From positions 1-64,000 of the forward strand of contig CAJWAD010000006.1 of assembly GCA_913020245.1 (NCBI GenBank): DNA of 64,000 bases, in the 5' to 3' direction. The notes beneath the pieces were generated by a model. That model was not told the DNA's origin. It did not search any database and was given only the letters and a program-made list of their open reading frames with translations. A program made the translations under genes and the position numbers. Shown here one piece after another: positions 9,269 to 16,796 of the stretch (position 1 is its first letter; each line of letters opens with the position of its first letter). This DNA comes from an uncultured Oleiphilus sp. Lineage in GTDB: Bacteria; Pseudomonadota; Gammaproteobacteria; Pseudomonadales; Oleiphilaceae.

Positions 9269-10558
9269 CTAGTGACGCGGTTTGAAAGTGCGTTCCTTAA
9301 AATAAATCGCCTGTTCATTGATGCCCAGCAGTTCGCGGCGAACGAGGTCAAAGGCCACTGCGGCGACCAATATTTGGAAACGTTTCCGATCAACCGGAAA
9401 ATAGAAGCAGTGCGCTTTTGCATGGGTCGCGGTACCCCAAGCAATCCATACGGTACCGACGGGTTTTTCATTGGAACCACCGCTTGGACCAGCAACACCG
9501 GATACCGCCACACCAATATTGGCGTTCGTTTTGAGTAAGGCGCCGCTGAGCATTTCGCGCACGACCGGCTCGCTTACGGCGCCATGTTGCCGAAGGCTGG
9601 CGTCGCTGACATTAACCAGTGCTTGTTTCATCGCGTTGGAATAGGTTACAAAGCCGGCTTCAAACACGGCTGATGCGCCTGCAATCTCGGTTAAATTCGC
9701 GGCAATTAACCCTCCCGTGCACGATTCTGCAAAGGTGATTGTTTGTTGTTTCTCAATAAGTAAATCTTTTACCACAGCTGAGATTACACGATGATCCTCG
9801 GTCACAATATGATCGCCGAGCAGGCCTTTTACTTGGGCAAGACACTGCTCTAGCGCAGGGTAATCGGATTTGTTTTGTGCTTGAAGTTTAACTTCAAGCA
9901 TGGGTAATGAAGCACGGAAACCTAATTCAATTTCAGTTGGCCAGTTGGCAATGTGCTTTTTTACTAGGGTTTGTATGCCCGATTCACCCATACCAAATAC
10001 CCTCAACCGGTAACGTTTAACTTGTGCATTTTTTGAGATATCTAGATTTGGTAAAATCTCGTCTCTAAACATGTGCTTGAGTTCAGAGGGAACGCCAGGC
10101 GTGCAGATAACTTTGCAGTTGCGAACCATCGCGCTAAAACCCGGTGCTGAGCCGGTCGCATTGGCAATTAACTCGATGCCTTGCGGCAGAATGACTTGTT
10201 TACGGTTCGCAGCATTCAAAGAAATTCGTTTTGACTCGCACCAGCGCTCGAGTTGTTGCAGAGCTTGCGGTTGTTCCTCCAAGGCGACACCCATCACGTT
10301 GGCCAGCGCCTCGGCTGTGAGGTCATCGATCGTTGGGCCGAGCCCACCGTTAACAATGAGCACATCAGAAAATTCTGCGATACGTGTTATCTCGTGACTG
10401 AGCAAATCAAGGTCATCGCCGACAGTCGCTTTGTAAAAAATAGGGCAGCCAAGCGCCTGTGTCATTTGAGCAATCATGGCCGAGTTGCTATCTACAATGT
10501 CTCCAGCCATGAGCTCATTTCCTGTTAAAAGCAAAGATAACTTAGGGTGTTTTGGCAT
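9269..10558 (-). CDS. cinA: CinA family nicotinamide-nucleotide amidase
   Basis: A 429-residue full-length CinA. The N-terminal molybdopterin-binding-like (MoCF) domain covers about residues 1-170, with LLTGNELMAGDIVDSNS and NGGLGPTIDDLTAEALA. The C-terminal PncC amidase domain covers about 265-420 (TFAESCTGGLIAANLTEIAG and VSGVAGPSGGS). The amidase converts NMN to nicotinate mononucleotide in the pyridine nucleotide salvage cycle. In many bacteria cinA sits beside recA; here it lies between ppnP and proC. The gap to proC is 49 bases, so it may be read through from yggS-proC. Confidence 0.93.
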   Translation of the reverse strand: MPKHPKLSLLLTGNELMAGDIVDSNSAMIAQMTQALGCPIFYKATVGDDLDLLSHEITRIAEFSDVLIVNGGLGPTIDDLTAEALANVMGVALEEQPQALQQLERWCESKRISLNAANRKQVILPQGIELIANATGSAPGFSAMVRNCKVICTPGVPSELKHMFRDEILPNLDISKNAQVKRYRLRVFGMGESGIQTLVKKHIANWPTEIELGFRASLPMLEVKLQAQNKSDYPALEQCLAQVKGLLGDHIVTEDHRVISAVVKDLLIEKQQTITFAESCTGGLIAANLTEIAGASAVFEAGFVTYSNAMKQALVNVSDASLRQHGAVSEPVVREMLSGALLKTNANIGVAVSGVAGPSGGSNEKPVGTVWIAWGTATHAKAHCFYFPVDRKRFQILVAAVAFDLVRRELLGINEQAIYFKERTFKPRH

Positions 10559-10607
10559 CGATTTGTCCTAGTATGAGGGAGCTATTTTATTGGAGAATGT
10601 GTGGGGG

Positions 10608-11450
10608 TTAATTACCAAGTAATCCGGCGAGTTCCTGCGAGCGAGCGGTTGCAGCGGCAATCGCCTTATCACAAAGTTCAGGTAAGCTTCCCTCTGTATT
10701 TTCACCTTCCAATATGCTGATCGCACGTTCTGTTGTGCCGCCTGGCGACATTACGTTTTTCTTTAATTTTTGTGGGCTGAACTCGCTCTCTAAAACCATT
10801 TTTGCCGCACCTAGAACGGTTTGGGCCGCAAGTGCTTTGGCCGTCTCCTCGCTCAATCCTTGTTTTACGCCCGCTTCGGCCATCGATGCAATCATTAAGA
10901 ACGCATAAGCAGGACCGCTGCCTGATAATGCAGTAACTGCATGCATAAGTGTCTCGTCAGTGACCCATTGGGCACGACCAACCGCTACAAAAATAGATTC
11001 GGCTAAGGTACGTTGTGCGGCCGTTACCTGAGGATTAGCAAATAAGCCGCTTGCACCTTCTGATATTTGTGCCGGGGTATTCGGCATGCAGCGCACGATA
11101 GCTTGCTTGCTACCCAACCAGTTTTCTAAGCTTTTCATTTCAATGCCGGCCGCGATCGAGATGGTCATGCATGCGCGACTATCAAGAATTTCCGACAGGG
11201 GCTCACATACCTTTTGTAAGATTTGCGGTTTGACGCTCAAAATCAAGACATCCGCTTCGGCTGCAGCGAGTAAGTTATCCGTCGTAATTTGGATACCTAG
11301 CGTTGTATGAAGAGCGTTCAATTTTTCACTGTCAGGCTCGCTAGCTAAAATATTAGCAGCAGGTACGCCTTTTTTAATGAGGCCCGACATGATAGCGGTG
11401 GCCATGTTACCCGCGCCAATAAAACTAATTTTGCTTTCAAATAAATCCAT
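10608..11450 (-). CDS. proC: Pyrroline-5-carboxylate reductase
   Basis: A 280-residue enzyme for the last step of proline synthesis, the NAD(P)H-dependent reduction of 1-pyrroline-5-carboxylate. The N-terminal Rossmann motif (FIGAGNMATAIMSGL) and the P5CR signatures MPNTPAQISEG and ALSGSGPAYAF are present. Length is normal for the family. It lies 20 bases after yggS on the same strand, the conserved yggS-proC pairing beside pilT seen in pseudomonads. Confidence 0.96.
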   Translation of the reverse strand: MDLFESKISFIGAGNMATAIMSGLIKKGVPAANILASEPDSEKLNALHTTLGIQITTDNLLAAAEADVLILSVKPQILQKVCEPLSEILDSRACMTISIAAGIEMKSLENWLGSKQAIVRCMPNTPAQISEGASGLFANPQVTAAQRTLAESIFVAVGRAQWVTDETLMHAVTALSGSGPAYAFLMIASMAEAGVKQGLSEETAKALAAQTVLGAAKMVLESEFSPQKLKKNVMSPGGTTERAISILEGENTEGSLPELCDKAIAAATARSQELAGLLGN

Positions 11451-11470
11451 TTTTTTTCCTATTCGATTAT

Positions 11471-12172
11471 TTAGCTGCGCTCACCAAAAATTGCGGTTCC
11501 GACCCTTACCATGGTGGAGCCATTAAATATTGCGGTTTCTTGATCGGCAGACATGCCCATGGAGAGCGTATCTACTGATGGATACCGACATTGAAGTTGT
11601 TTGAAGGCAGTGTGCATGCGTTGCATGCTGAGCATAAGTGCCCGTTCGCCCGCTTTGGCACTAGGGATACACATAAGGCCTCGTAAACTTAAATTCTCTA
11701 GATTGTTTACAAAATCAGCGAAATCGCTTACATCTGCGCTTAAAATTCCTGATTTTGTATATTCTTCGTCGATGTTTACCTGGATGCAGACGTTTAAGGG
11801 CGCCAAACCTACAGGACGTTGCTTATTTAAACGAAGCGCGATTTTTTCTCGATCGATGCTTTGCACCCATGCAAAGTTTTCAGCGATGGATTTTGTTTTG
11901 TTTGATTGGATAGGACCAATAAAATGCCATTCAATTTCTTGTGCTTTATCACCCAGTATTTGGGCGAGCGCTTCTTGTTTGTGGAGCGCCTCACTGAGGT
12001 AGTTTTCACCGAAGCACCGACACCCTGAATAAAAGGCTTTGGCGAGTATATCCGGGCCCTTTCTTTTGCTTACGGGAAGCAGTGTCACAGCACCGTCCGG
12101 ACGACCGGCCGCTTTTGTGGCTTTTTGTATACTCTGCCTTACGTTCTCAAGCTGTTCTGCTATGCTAAACAT
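11471..12172 (-). CDS. yggS: YggS family pyridoxal phosphate homeostasis protein
   Basis: A 233-residue PLP-binding TIM-barrel protein that buffers PLP and affects vitamin B6 and amino acid balance, with no known catalytic reaction. The PLP lysine is Lys36 (LLPVSKRKG), and the family stretches GENYLSEAL, EWHFIGPIQSNK, LRGLMCIP and LSMGMSAD are clear. It heads a leftward unit with proC and probably cinA, and is divergent from pilT. Confidence 0.95.
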   Translation of the reverse strand: MFSIAEQLENVRQSIQKATKAAGRPDGAVTLLPVSKRKGPDILAKAFYSGCRCFGENYLSEALHKQEALAQILGDKAQEIEWHFIGPIQSNKTKSIAENFAWVQSIDREKIALRLNKQRPVGLAPLNVCIQVNIDEEYTKSGILSADVSDFADFVNNLENLSLRGLMCIPSAKAGERALMLSMQRMHTAFKQLQCRYPSVDTLSMGMSADQETAIFNGSTMVRVGTAIFGERS

Positions 12173-12211
12173 GATGGTTATTAATGAGATTTACCAATAA
12201 AAAAGGGTTAA

Positions 12212-12325
12212 ATGGATGATGTGGCACCTTATCACTTTGCTGATTCCACTTCAGTAGCGGGACGAATGCATTTGAGCAAAAACATACCCTACACTCAAGT
12301 TCTTCTCGAAGAGCTGGTGAAATAG
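12212..12325 (+). CDS. Possible 37-residue small protein upstream of pilT
   Basis: A short open frame in the 187-base yggS/pilT gap. It has an AAAAGGG Shine-Dalgarno-like sequence 4-5 bases before its ATG and stops 34 bases before pilT. The peptide begins MDDVAPYHFADSTSVAG and ends QVLLEELVK; it looks soluble and mildly acidic. I know no family for it. It could be a leader peptide, a micro-protein, or chance. Confidence 0.3.
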   Translation: MDDVAPYHFADSTSVAGRMHLSKNIPYTQVLLEELVK

Positions 12326-12359
12326 AAAAAATTAGAGAGTCTTTCCCTAGAGGACACCC

Positions 12360-13394
12360 ATGGATATTACGGAATTACTAGCGTTTTCTGCCAAGCAAGG
12401 CGCTTCGGATTTGCACCTTTCTGCTGGTTTGCCGCCTATGATTCGTGTAGACGGAGACGTGCGGCGCATAAATTTGCCGGCAATGGAGCACAAAGAAATA
12501 CATTCATTGATTTACGACATCATGAATGACAAACAGCGCAAAGACTACGAAGAATTTTTGGAAACAGATTTTTCATTCGAAGTGCCAGGCGTGGCGAGAT
12601 TTCGGGTGAATGCGTTTAATCAAAACCGTGGGGCAGGCGGCGTATTCCGAACCATTCCGTCTAAGGTACTCACAATGGAGGACTTAGATATGGGTCAAGT
12701 CTTCAGAGAAATTGCAGAAGTACCTCGGGGATTAGTGCTGGTGACAGGGCCAACTGGCTCTGGGAAATCGACGACGCTGGCGGCGATGATAGATTATATA
12801 AACGACAACCGTTATGACCATATTCTTACCATTGAAGACCCAATTGAATTCGTACATGAGAGTAAAAAATGTTTGGTGAATCAGCGCGAAGTGCACCGAG
12901 ACACGCTTGGGTTTAATGAAGCGTTGCGTTCTGCGCTACGTGAAGACCCCGATATTATTCTGGTGGGGGAGCTACGTGACCTGGAAACGATCCGCCTTGC
13001 GCTGACCGCAGCAGAAACGGGACACTTGGTATTCGGCACGCTTCATACAACCTCAGCAGCAAAAACCATCGACCGTGTCGTCGATGTTTTTCCTGCCGAA
13101 GAAAAAGCGATGGTACGTTCAATGTTGTCGGAATCATTGCAAGCGGTTATTTCGCAAACACTGCTTAAGAAAAGTAATGGCGGCCGCGTGGCGGCGCATG
13201 AGATTATGATTGGTACACCGGCGATTCGTAACTTGATTCGCGAAGACAAAGTTGCGCAAATGTATAGTGCAATTCAGACTGGCTCAAAAATGGGTATGCA
13301 AACGCTTGATCAGTGTTTGCAGGGATTGCTCAGAAAAGGTTTCATCACGCGAGATACGGCGAAAGAAAAAGCGAAGGTTCCAGAAAACTTTTAG
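12360..13394 (+). CDS. pilT: Type IV pilus retraction ATPase PilT
   Basis: A 344-residue hexameric ATPase that drives pilus retraction and twitching at the inner membrane. It has an N-terminal PAS-like domain, Walker A GPTGSGKS at 130-137, the Asp box region (ILTIEDPIEFVHES), Walker B (DPDIILVGELRD) and the His box (GHLVFGTLHT). The AIRNLIREDKVAQMYS region, which includes the family's AIRNLIRE retraction motif, is intact. The length matches PilT of Pseudomonas (344). pilU follows after 71 bases. Confidence 0.97.
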   Translation: MDITELLAFSAKQGASDLHLSAGLPPMIRVDGDVRRINLPAMEHKEIHSLIYDIMNDKQRKDYEEFLETDFSFEVPGVARFRVNAFNQNRGAGGVFRTIPSKVLTMEDLDMGQVFREIAEVPRGLVLVTGPTGSGKSTTLAAMIDYINDNRYDHILTIEDPIEFVHESKKCLVNQREVHRDTLGFNEALRSALREDPDIILVGELRDLETIRLALTAAETGHLVFGTLHTTSAAKTIDRVVDVFPAEEKAMVRSMLSESLQAVISQTLLKKSNGGRVAAHEIMIGTPAIRNLIREDKVAQMYSAIQTGSKMGMQTLDQCLQGLLRKGFITRDTAKEKAKVPENF

Positions 13395-13465
13395 AATTAA
13401 GTTTTCTGATGGTCATACTTTGGTAGCGACCATAAATCGGTAGTTAAGACATTGAGGATTTAATA

Positions 13466-14599
13466 GTGGATTTTGAAAAGTTACTCAAGATCATGGTAGA
13501 GAAAGGCGGGTCTGACTTGTTTATTACGGCAGGCGTGCCACCAAGTATCAAAATTCACGGTAAAATTGTACCTGTCACGAAGCAGCCGCTGACGCCTGAA
13601 TTGTGTCGTGAAATCGTATTCGATACGATGGATGAAAAGCAAAGAGCAGATTTTGATGCGAACAATGAATGTAATTATGCATTGAGCGCAAGGGGTATTG
13701 GTCGTTTCCGTGTGAGCGCATTTTCGCAGCGAAGCCTGTGTGGAATGGTGCTGCGGCGTATCGAAACAAATATTCCAATGGTCGAAGACTTAGGGTTACC
13801 GGAAATTGTGAACACCCTAGCAATGACGAAACGCGGTTTGATTATTTTCGTGGGCGCGACAGGTACAGGAAAATCGACTTCGTTAGCTGCCATGATTGGT
13901 CACCGAAATCGAAACAGTAAGGGGCATATTATTTCGATTGAAGACCCGATCGAATATATACATCAACACCAAGGCTGTATCGTCACACAGCGCGAGGTAG
14001 GTATTGATACTGACTCCTTCGAAATTGCCTTAAAAAATACCCTTCGTCAGGCACCCGACGTCATTATGATCGGTGAAATACGCTCGAAAGATACGATGGA
14101 GTATGCGGTCACTTTCGCAGAAACAGGCCACTTGTGTTTGGCGACCCTGCATGCGAATAATGCAAACCAAGCCTTAGACCGAGTGATAAACTTTTTCCCA
14201 GCAGAGCAGCAAAACCAAATTTGGATGGACTTGTCGTTAAACTTGAAAGCGATTGTTGCGCAGCAACTAATCCCAACCCCTGATGGTAAGGGGCGTCGCG
14301 CGGTTATTGAGGTGATGTTAAATACGCCCCTATGTGCAGATATGATACGTAAGAAAGAAGTCTTTAAATTAAAAGAGCTCATGACTAAATCTCGTGATGT
14401 CGGTATGCAGACATTCGATCAAGCCTTGTACGATTTGTATGCAATTGGGGAGATCACATATGAAGATGCGTTAGCTTATGCCGATTCTGCAAATGATCTA
14501 CGTTTGATGATCAAGTTAGGTGCCGATGCCTCGACGCCTGATGATTTATCGAGTTCGACCGATAAGTTAACAATGCAGGTAGATTCTAGCGTTATGTAG
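13466..14599 (+). CDS. pilU: PilT-dependent retraction ATPase PilU
   Basis: A 377-residue paralogue of PilT that works with it to strengthen pilus retraction. Walker A is GATGTGKS (130-137), Walker B is DVIMIGEIRSKD and the His box is GHLCLATLHANN. Compared with PilT it has a longer C-terminal tail (about residues 340-377, acidic and serine-rich), as usual for PilU. It ends in a strong terminator and so is the last gene of the pilTU unit. Confidence 0.96.
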   Translation: MDFEKLLKIMVEKGGSDLFITAGVPPSIKIHGKIVPVTKQPLTPELCREIVFDTMDEKQRADFDANNECNYALSARGIGRFRVSAFSQRSLCGMVLRRIETNIPMVEDLGLPEIVNTLAMTKRGLIIFVGATGTGKSTSLAAMIGHRNRNSKGHIISIEDPIEYIHQHQGCIVTQREVGIDTDSFEIALKNTLRQAPDVIMIGEIRSKDTMEYAVTFAETGHLCLATLHANNANQALDRVINFFPAEQQNQIWMDLSLNLKAIVAQQLIPTPDGKGRRAVIEVMLNTPLCADMIRKKEVFKLKELMTKSRDVGMQTFDQALYDLYAIGEITYEDALAYADSANDLRLMIKLGADASTPDDLSSSTDKLTMQVDSSVM

Positions 14600-14610
14600 T
14601 GGAAATCAGT

Positions 14611-14654
14611 ATTAAAAAAGCCCGGTGCGCCACTGCTCACCGGGCTTTTTTAAT
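14611..14654. terminator. Strong terminator after pilU (symmetrical)
   Basis: A perfect 17-bp stem: ATTAAAAAAGCCCGGTG (14611-14627), a 10-base loop, then CACCGGGCTTTTTTAAT. The GC core flanked by A and T runs allows termination in both directions. It starts 12 bases after the pilU stop. Confidence 0.92.
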
Positions 14655-14703
14655 ACTGGCAACGAAGTGTCTGAATTCTATAGCACTGAATCGTCAGCCC
14701 CCT

Positions 14704-14773
14704 TAAATCTGCGCGAACTTTGTCGAAAATTGTACGGTGTCGTTTGAACTAAACGCCGCTAAGCGCAGATTTA
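14704..14773. repeat. 11-bp inverted repeat enclosing a 48-base insert
   Basis: TAAATCTGCGC (14704-14714) and GCGCAGATTTA (14763-14773) pair perfectly. A smaller stem (CGTTT gaact AAACG) lies inside. The shape resembles a folded RNA of ~70 bases or a small palindromic element. Bases 14774-15048 show no gene; a second weak inverted repeat (AGGCCA 15005-15010, TGGCCT 15033-15038) lies there. Confidence 0.45.
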
Positions 14774-15048
14774 TTTACATGGTAAAAAAGCTAGTCGGTT
14801 TGATAATTACCTTACTATGTCTCCGTTTCGTTCTGATTAAATAAAAGTTAATCGTATGATGTCAGGATTGAAAATAGCCGTAATTTGGACGCCATGTTTT
14901 CGGAGACCAACTCGCATATTGTAGGAGAATAAATAGCGTAAACTAAGTTAAAAACACGAATGGGCTTTTGGCTGTTTAACAATCAGTATACCTGTTGCAG
15001 ATAAAGGCCAATGAGTTTAGTTGGTGCAGATATGGCCTGCCTTAGGCA

Positions 15049-15076
15049 TAAAAAAAGGGAATCCAATGGATTCCCT
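15049..15076 (-). terminator. Rho-independent terminator, leftward
   Basis: Stem AGGGAATCC / GGATTCCCT with an AAT loop; a run of A on the plus strand at 15050-15056 gives the U tract of a leftward transcript. No leftward protein gene lies upstream of it for more than 1.7 kb, which is why a non-coding transcript is proposed. Confidence 0.8.
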
Positions 15077-15262
15077 GAAGGTCTTTGTAACAACTAGGAT
15101 TTTGAAAATAGCGATGGGAGAATACTAAGCGCTGCGCTATTTTCTTTGCGCCAATACCTTAACTGTAGCCGACAAATTTTATCTTGCTGGTGAGGCTACA
15201 AAACAACTACAAACGTAGTTTTTCGTTACATTTCTTTGTGCGCGCCCGATATTAAAATTATT
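15049..15262 (-). ncRNA. Candidate structured small RNA with its own terminator
   Basis: Reading leftward, a TATAAT (-10-like, 15268-15273; the -35 position is weak) is followed by three stem-loops. These are AACTAC/GTAGTT (15205-15220), a 7-bp stem TGTAGCC/GGCTACA (15164-15200) and a 9-bp stem AAAATAGCG/CGCTATTTT (15105-15143). They end in a textbook terminator: a 9-bp stem GGGAATCC-type hairpin at 15056-15076 followed on the minus strand by seven T. No protein frame fits this interval. The predicted RNA is ~210 bases. I do not recognise it as 6S, CsrB/RsmY, tmRNA or RNase P RNA. Confidence 0.5.
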
Positions 15263-15451
15263 GTTAGATTATAAAAAACAATGGTTTAGCTTGCATAAGC
15301 TAGAATATAGGTTATATTTGTGTTGTAAGTTTTTTCTGCTGTTCGGCTTAGCTTAATTTTGTGTCCGTGCGTTGGCGGTAAAAACGTAACCACTAAACTA
15401 GAAAATAGAGCGTTATAAAGGGATGTGGCGCTAAGGTAAATAGGTAGCAAT

Positions 15452-15649
15452 ATGTCGCAACAAGAAGGCTCAATCACTGCATGCAGCAGCGAATCTCCAG
15501 AAAATCTTCGTCACAATGTAAGACAACAACTTTCCTCGGATGTAGATGCGTTTTTAAACGGTGGAGGGAATGTTGAGAAAGTCGCAGACAATGTGCGTGC
15601 TGATCCCCCGCGTAAACCAAATATGACCTACGGATCTGCGCCTATTTAA
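15452..15649 (+). CDS. SutA-like RNA polymerase-associated regulator (short form)
   Basis: A 65-residue protein. Its C-terminal half (DAFLNGGGNVEKVADNVRADPPRKPNMTYGSAPI, residues 32-65; key features FLxxGG, ADPPxKP, YGSxPI) matches the C-terminus of Pseudomonas SutA as I remember it. SutA is a small protein that binds RNA polymerase and favours housekeeping transcription during slow growth. The long acidic N-terminal tail of Pseudomonas SutA is missing; only ~30 polar residues precede the conserved part. The gene stands alone, with a terminator after it. The family call rests on the tail motif. Confidence 0.72.
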   Translation: MSQQEGSITACSSESPENLRHNVRQQLSSDVDAFLNGGGNVEKVADNVRADPPRKPNMTYGSAPI

Positions 15650-15710
15650 TTGAATACGCGCGCTGAAATTCCAGCGTGTCGACACGTCGATCTTTAAATC
15701 TTGAGTTTTT

Positions 15711-15738
15711 AAAAGGCATCCTTATGGGTGCCTTTTTT
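15711..15738 (+). terminator. Rho-independent terminator after the sutA-like gene
   Basis: AAAAGGCATCC, short loop, GGGTGCCTTTT then further T; one wobble pair in an 11-bp stem, 61 bases after the stop. Confidence 0.85.
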
Positions 15739-15897
15739 ATTTCTGCTTGAACCAAATAAGAAATGTGCGATAATCGATCCGCTTTGTGAGAACTATGTCT
15801 CACTTAAGCAGGATACATAACGGGATTACTCACTGCCATCAATAGAAAGAAATTGTTGTAGTCGGAAATTAAGTCTGTGTACTAGGTAGTTTTCCAA

Positions 15898-15911
15898 GAT
15901 GAATTTTCATC
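15898..15911. promoter_or_regulatory. 14-bp palindrome upstream of the unknown membrane protein gene
   Basis: GATGAA TT TTCATC, a perfect 6-2-6 inverted repeat, itself inside a looser outer repeat (TTTCC at 15891, GGGAA at 15914). It lies 60 bases before the ATG at 15971. Confidence 0.4.
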
Positions 15912-15933
15912 ATGGGAAGTAATAGTTACAAAT

Positions 15934-15953
15934 TAATGATGCATGCATCATTA
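15934..15953. promoter_or_regulatory. Perfect 20-bp palindrome, likely operator
   Basis: The half site TAATGATGCA is followed at once by its exact reverse complement, 17 bases before the start of the next gene. A gapless 10+10 palindrome so close to a start codon is typical of a dimeric repressor site or of a hairpin over the ribosome site. No dedicated regulator gene sits next to it. Confidence 0.5.
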
Positions 15954-15970
15954 GCGGATACCAGAACAAT

Positions 15971-16726
15971 ATGTTGATTGATGTTTATAACGTAGTTATA
16001 GCGCTTACCCTTGCGGCCACCGGAATATTACTGGTTCGCGATTACGCTCGTTTTTTAACGGGCGTACATTCTATTAAGGCGTCGGTGACGTCAATACAGC
16101 AAGTATTTCTGCCTCCGCCTACTGAAATTTCGCCATGCGTAAACCGGTTTGTTGTAGATGGTTATTATCCGGTTGTTCAGTACAACACCGAGAGCGGTCC
16201 AGTAAGTTTTACTGTTACCGACCAAGAGACGTCTGGCCGCTTCCACATAGGGGATCGTATTCGCTTACGGGTGACGAAGACGCGTCGTAAAGAGAACCGC
16301 GTTTGCAAAAGCTTTACTTTATTGGGCAGTTTATTGTGTTTATTGATAGCAGGGTTGCTTGCGTCCGCATTTGTCGACGGCATCCAACTTAACGCAGCGC
16401 AGATTGTGGTCGCATCATTCGTACTCGCGTTTTGTCTCCTAGTGATTGCGCGATTTAAACGCGATCAAGAGGATTTTCACAGCCTAGATATGGTGCAGAG
16501 TCAAACAGGGCTCACGCAGCTATGTTTGAGTGAACCGACGGCATTTAAATACTGGCGGACAGCGATGATGGACAGGGCGCAGTTGAACAAAGTTCGTTCG
16601 TCTCAATTCTTCGGTTTCGCCTGTTTCGGGGCGGCGGCTGTCGTTGTAATAGCGGCAGTTTACCCATCGGTCACTTCGTTTATCGATACGGCTGCGCTGT
16701 TCGATACCTTGGCCAGCTACACCTAG
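15971..16726 (+). CDS. Membrane protein of unknown function (DUF3592-like layout)
   Basis: A 251-residue protein with a membrane helix at about 5-25 and a ~90-residue soluble segment rich in beta strands (GYYPVVQYNTESGPVSFTVTDQ ... IGDRIRLRVTK). Two helices follow at about 118-137 and 143-162, then a final one near 218-238. The strand pattern 'YxPVVxY...GxxxxFxxxxxxxxxxFxxGDxxxVxY' resembles DUF3592 proteins, but the match is loose. It is a single gene preceded by two palindromes and converges on the oxidoreductase gene. Its role is unknown. Confidence 0.7.
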   Translation: MLIDVYNVVIALTLAATGILLVRDYARFLTGVHSIKASVTSIQQVFLPPPTEISPCVNRFVVDGYYPVVQYNTESGPVSFTVTDQETSGRFHIGDRIRLRVTKTRRKENRVCKSFTLLGSLLCLLIAGLLASAFVDGIQLNAAQIVVASFVLAFCLLVIARFKRDQEDFHSLDMVQSQTGLTQLCLSEPTAFKYWRTAMMDRAQLNKVRSSQFFGFACFGAAAVVVIAAVYPSVTSFIDTAALFDTLASYT

Positions 16727-16796
16727 AAAGAGCCTTTTCAGGTCTTCGCCCGTGCACTTCTTCTGTGCCCAAGGTACGAGGCTTAGACGCTACGCA

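Noticed and set aside
9110-9538. 142-codon plus-strand frame across the ppnP end and cinA
   Set aside because: Shadow of ppnP and cinA in other frames.
14779-14844. 21-residue hydrophobic peptide frame (MVKKLVGLIITLLCLRFVLIK is 21 long; begins MVKKLVGLII)
   Set aside because: Looks like a small membrane peptide but has no ribosome site and is too short to support alone.
15286-15477. 63-codon minus-strand frame overlapping the sutA-like start
   Set aside because: Overlaps a better supported gene antisense, no ribosome site, no domain; it also overlaps the region needed for the sRNA promoter.
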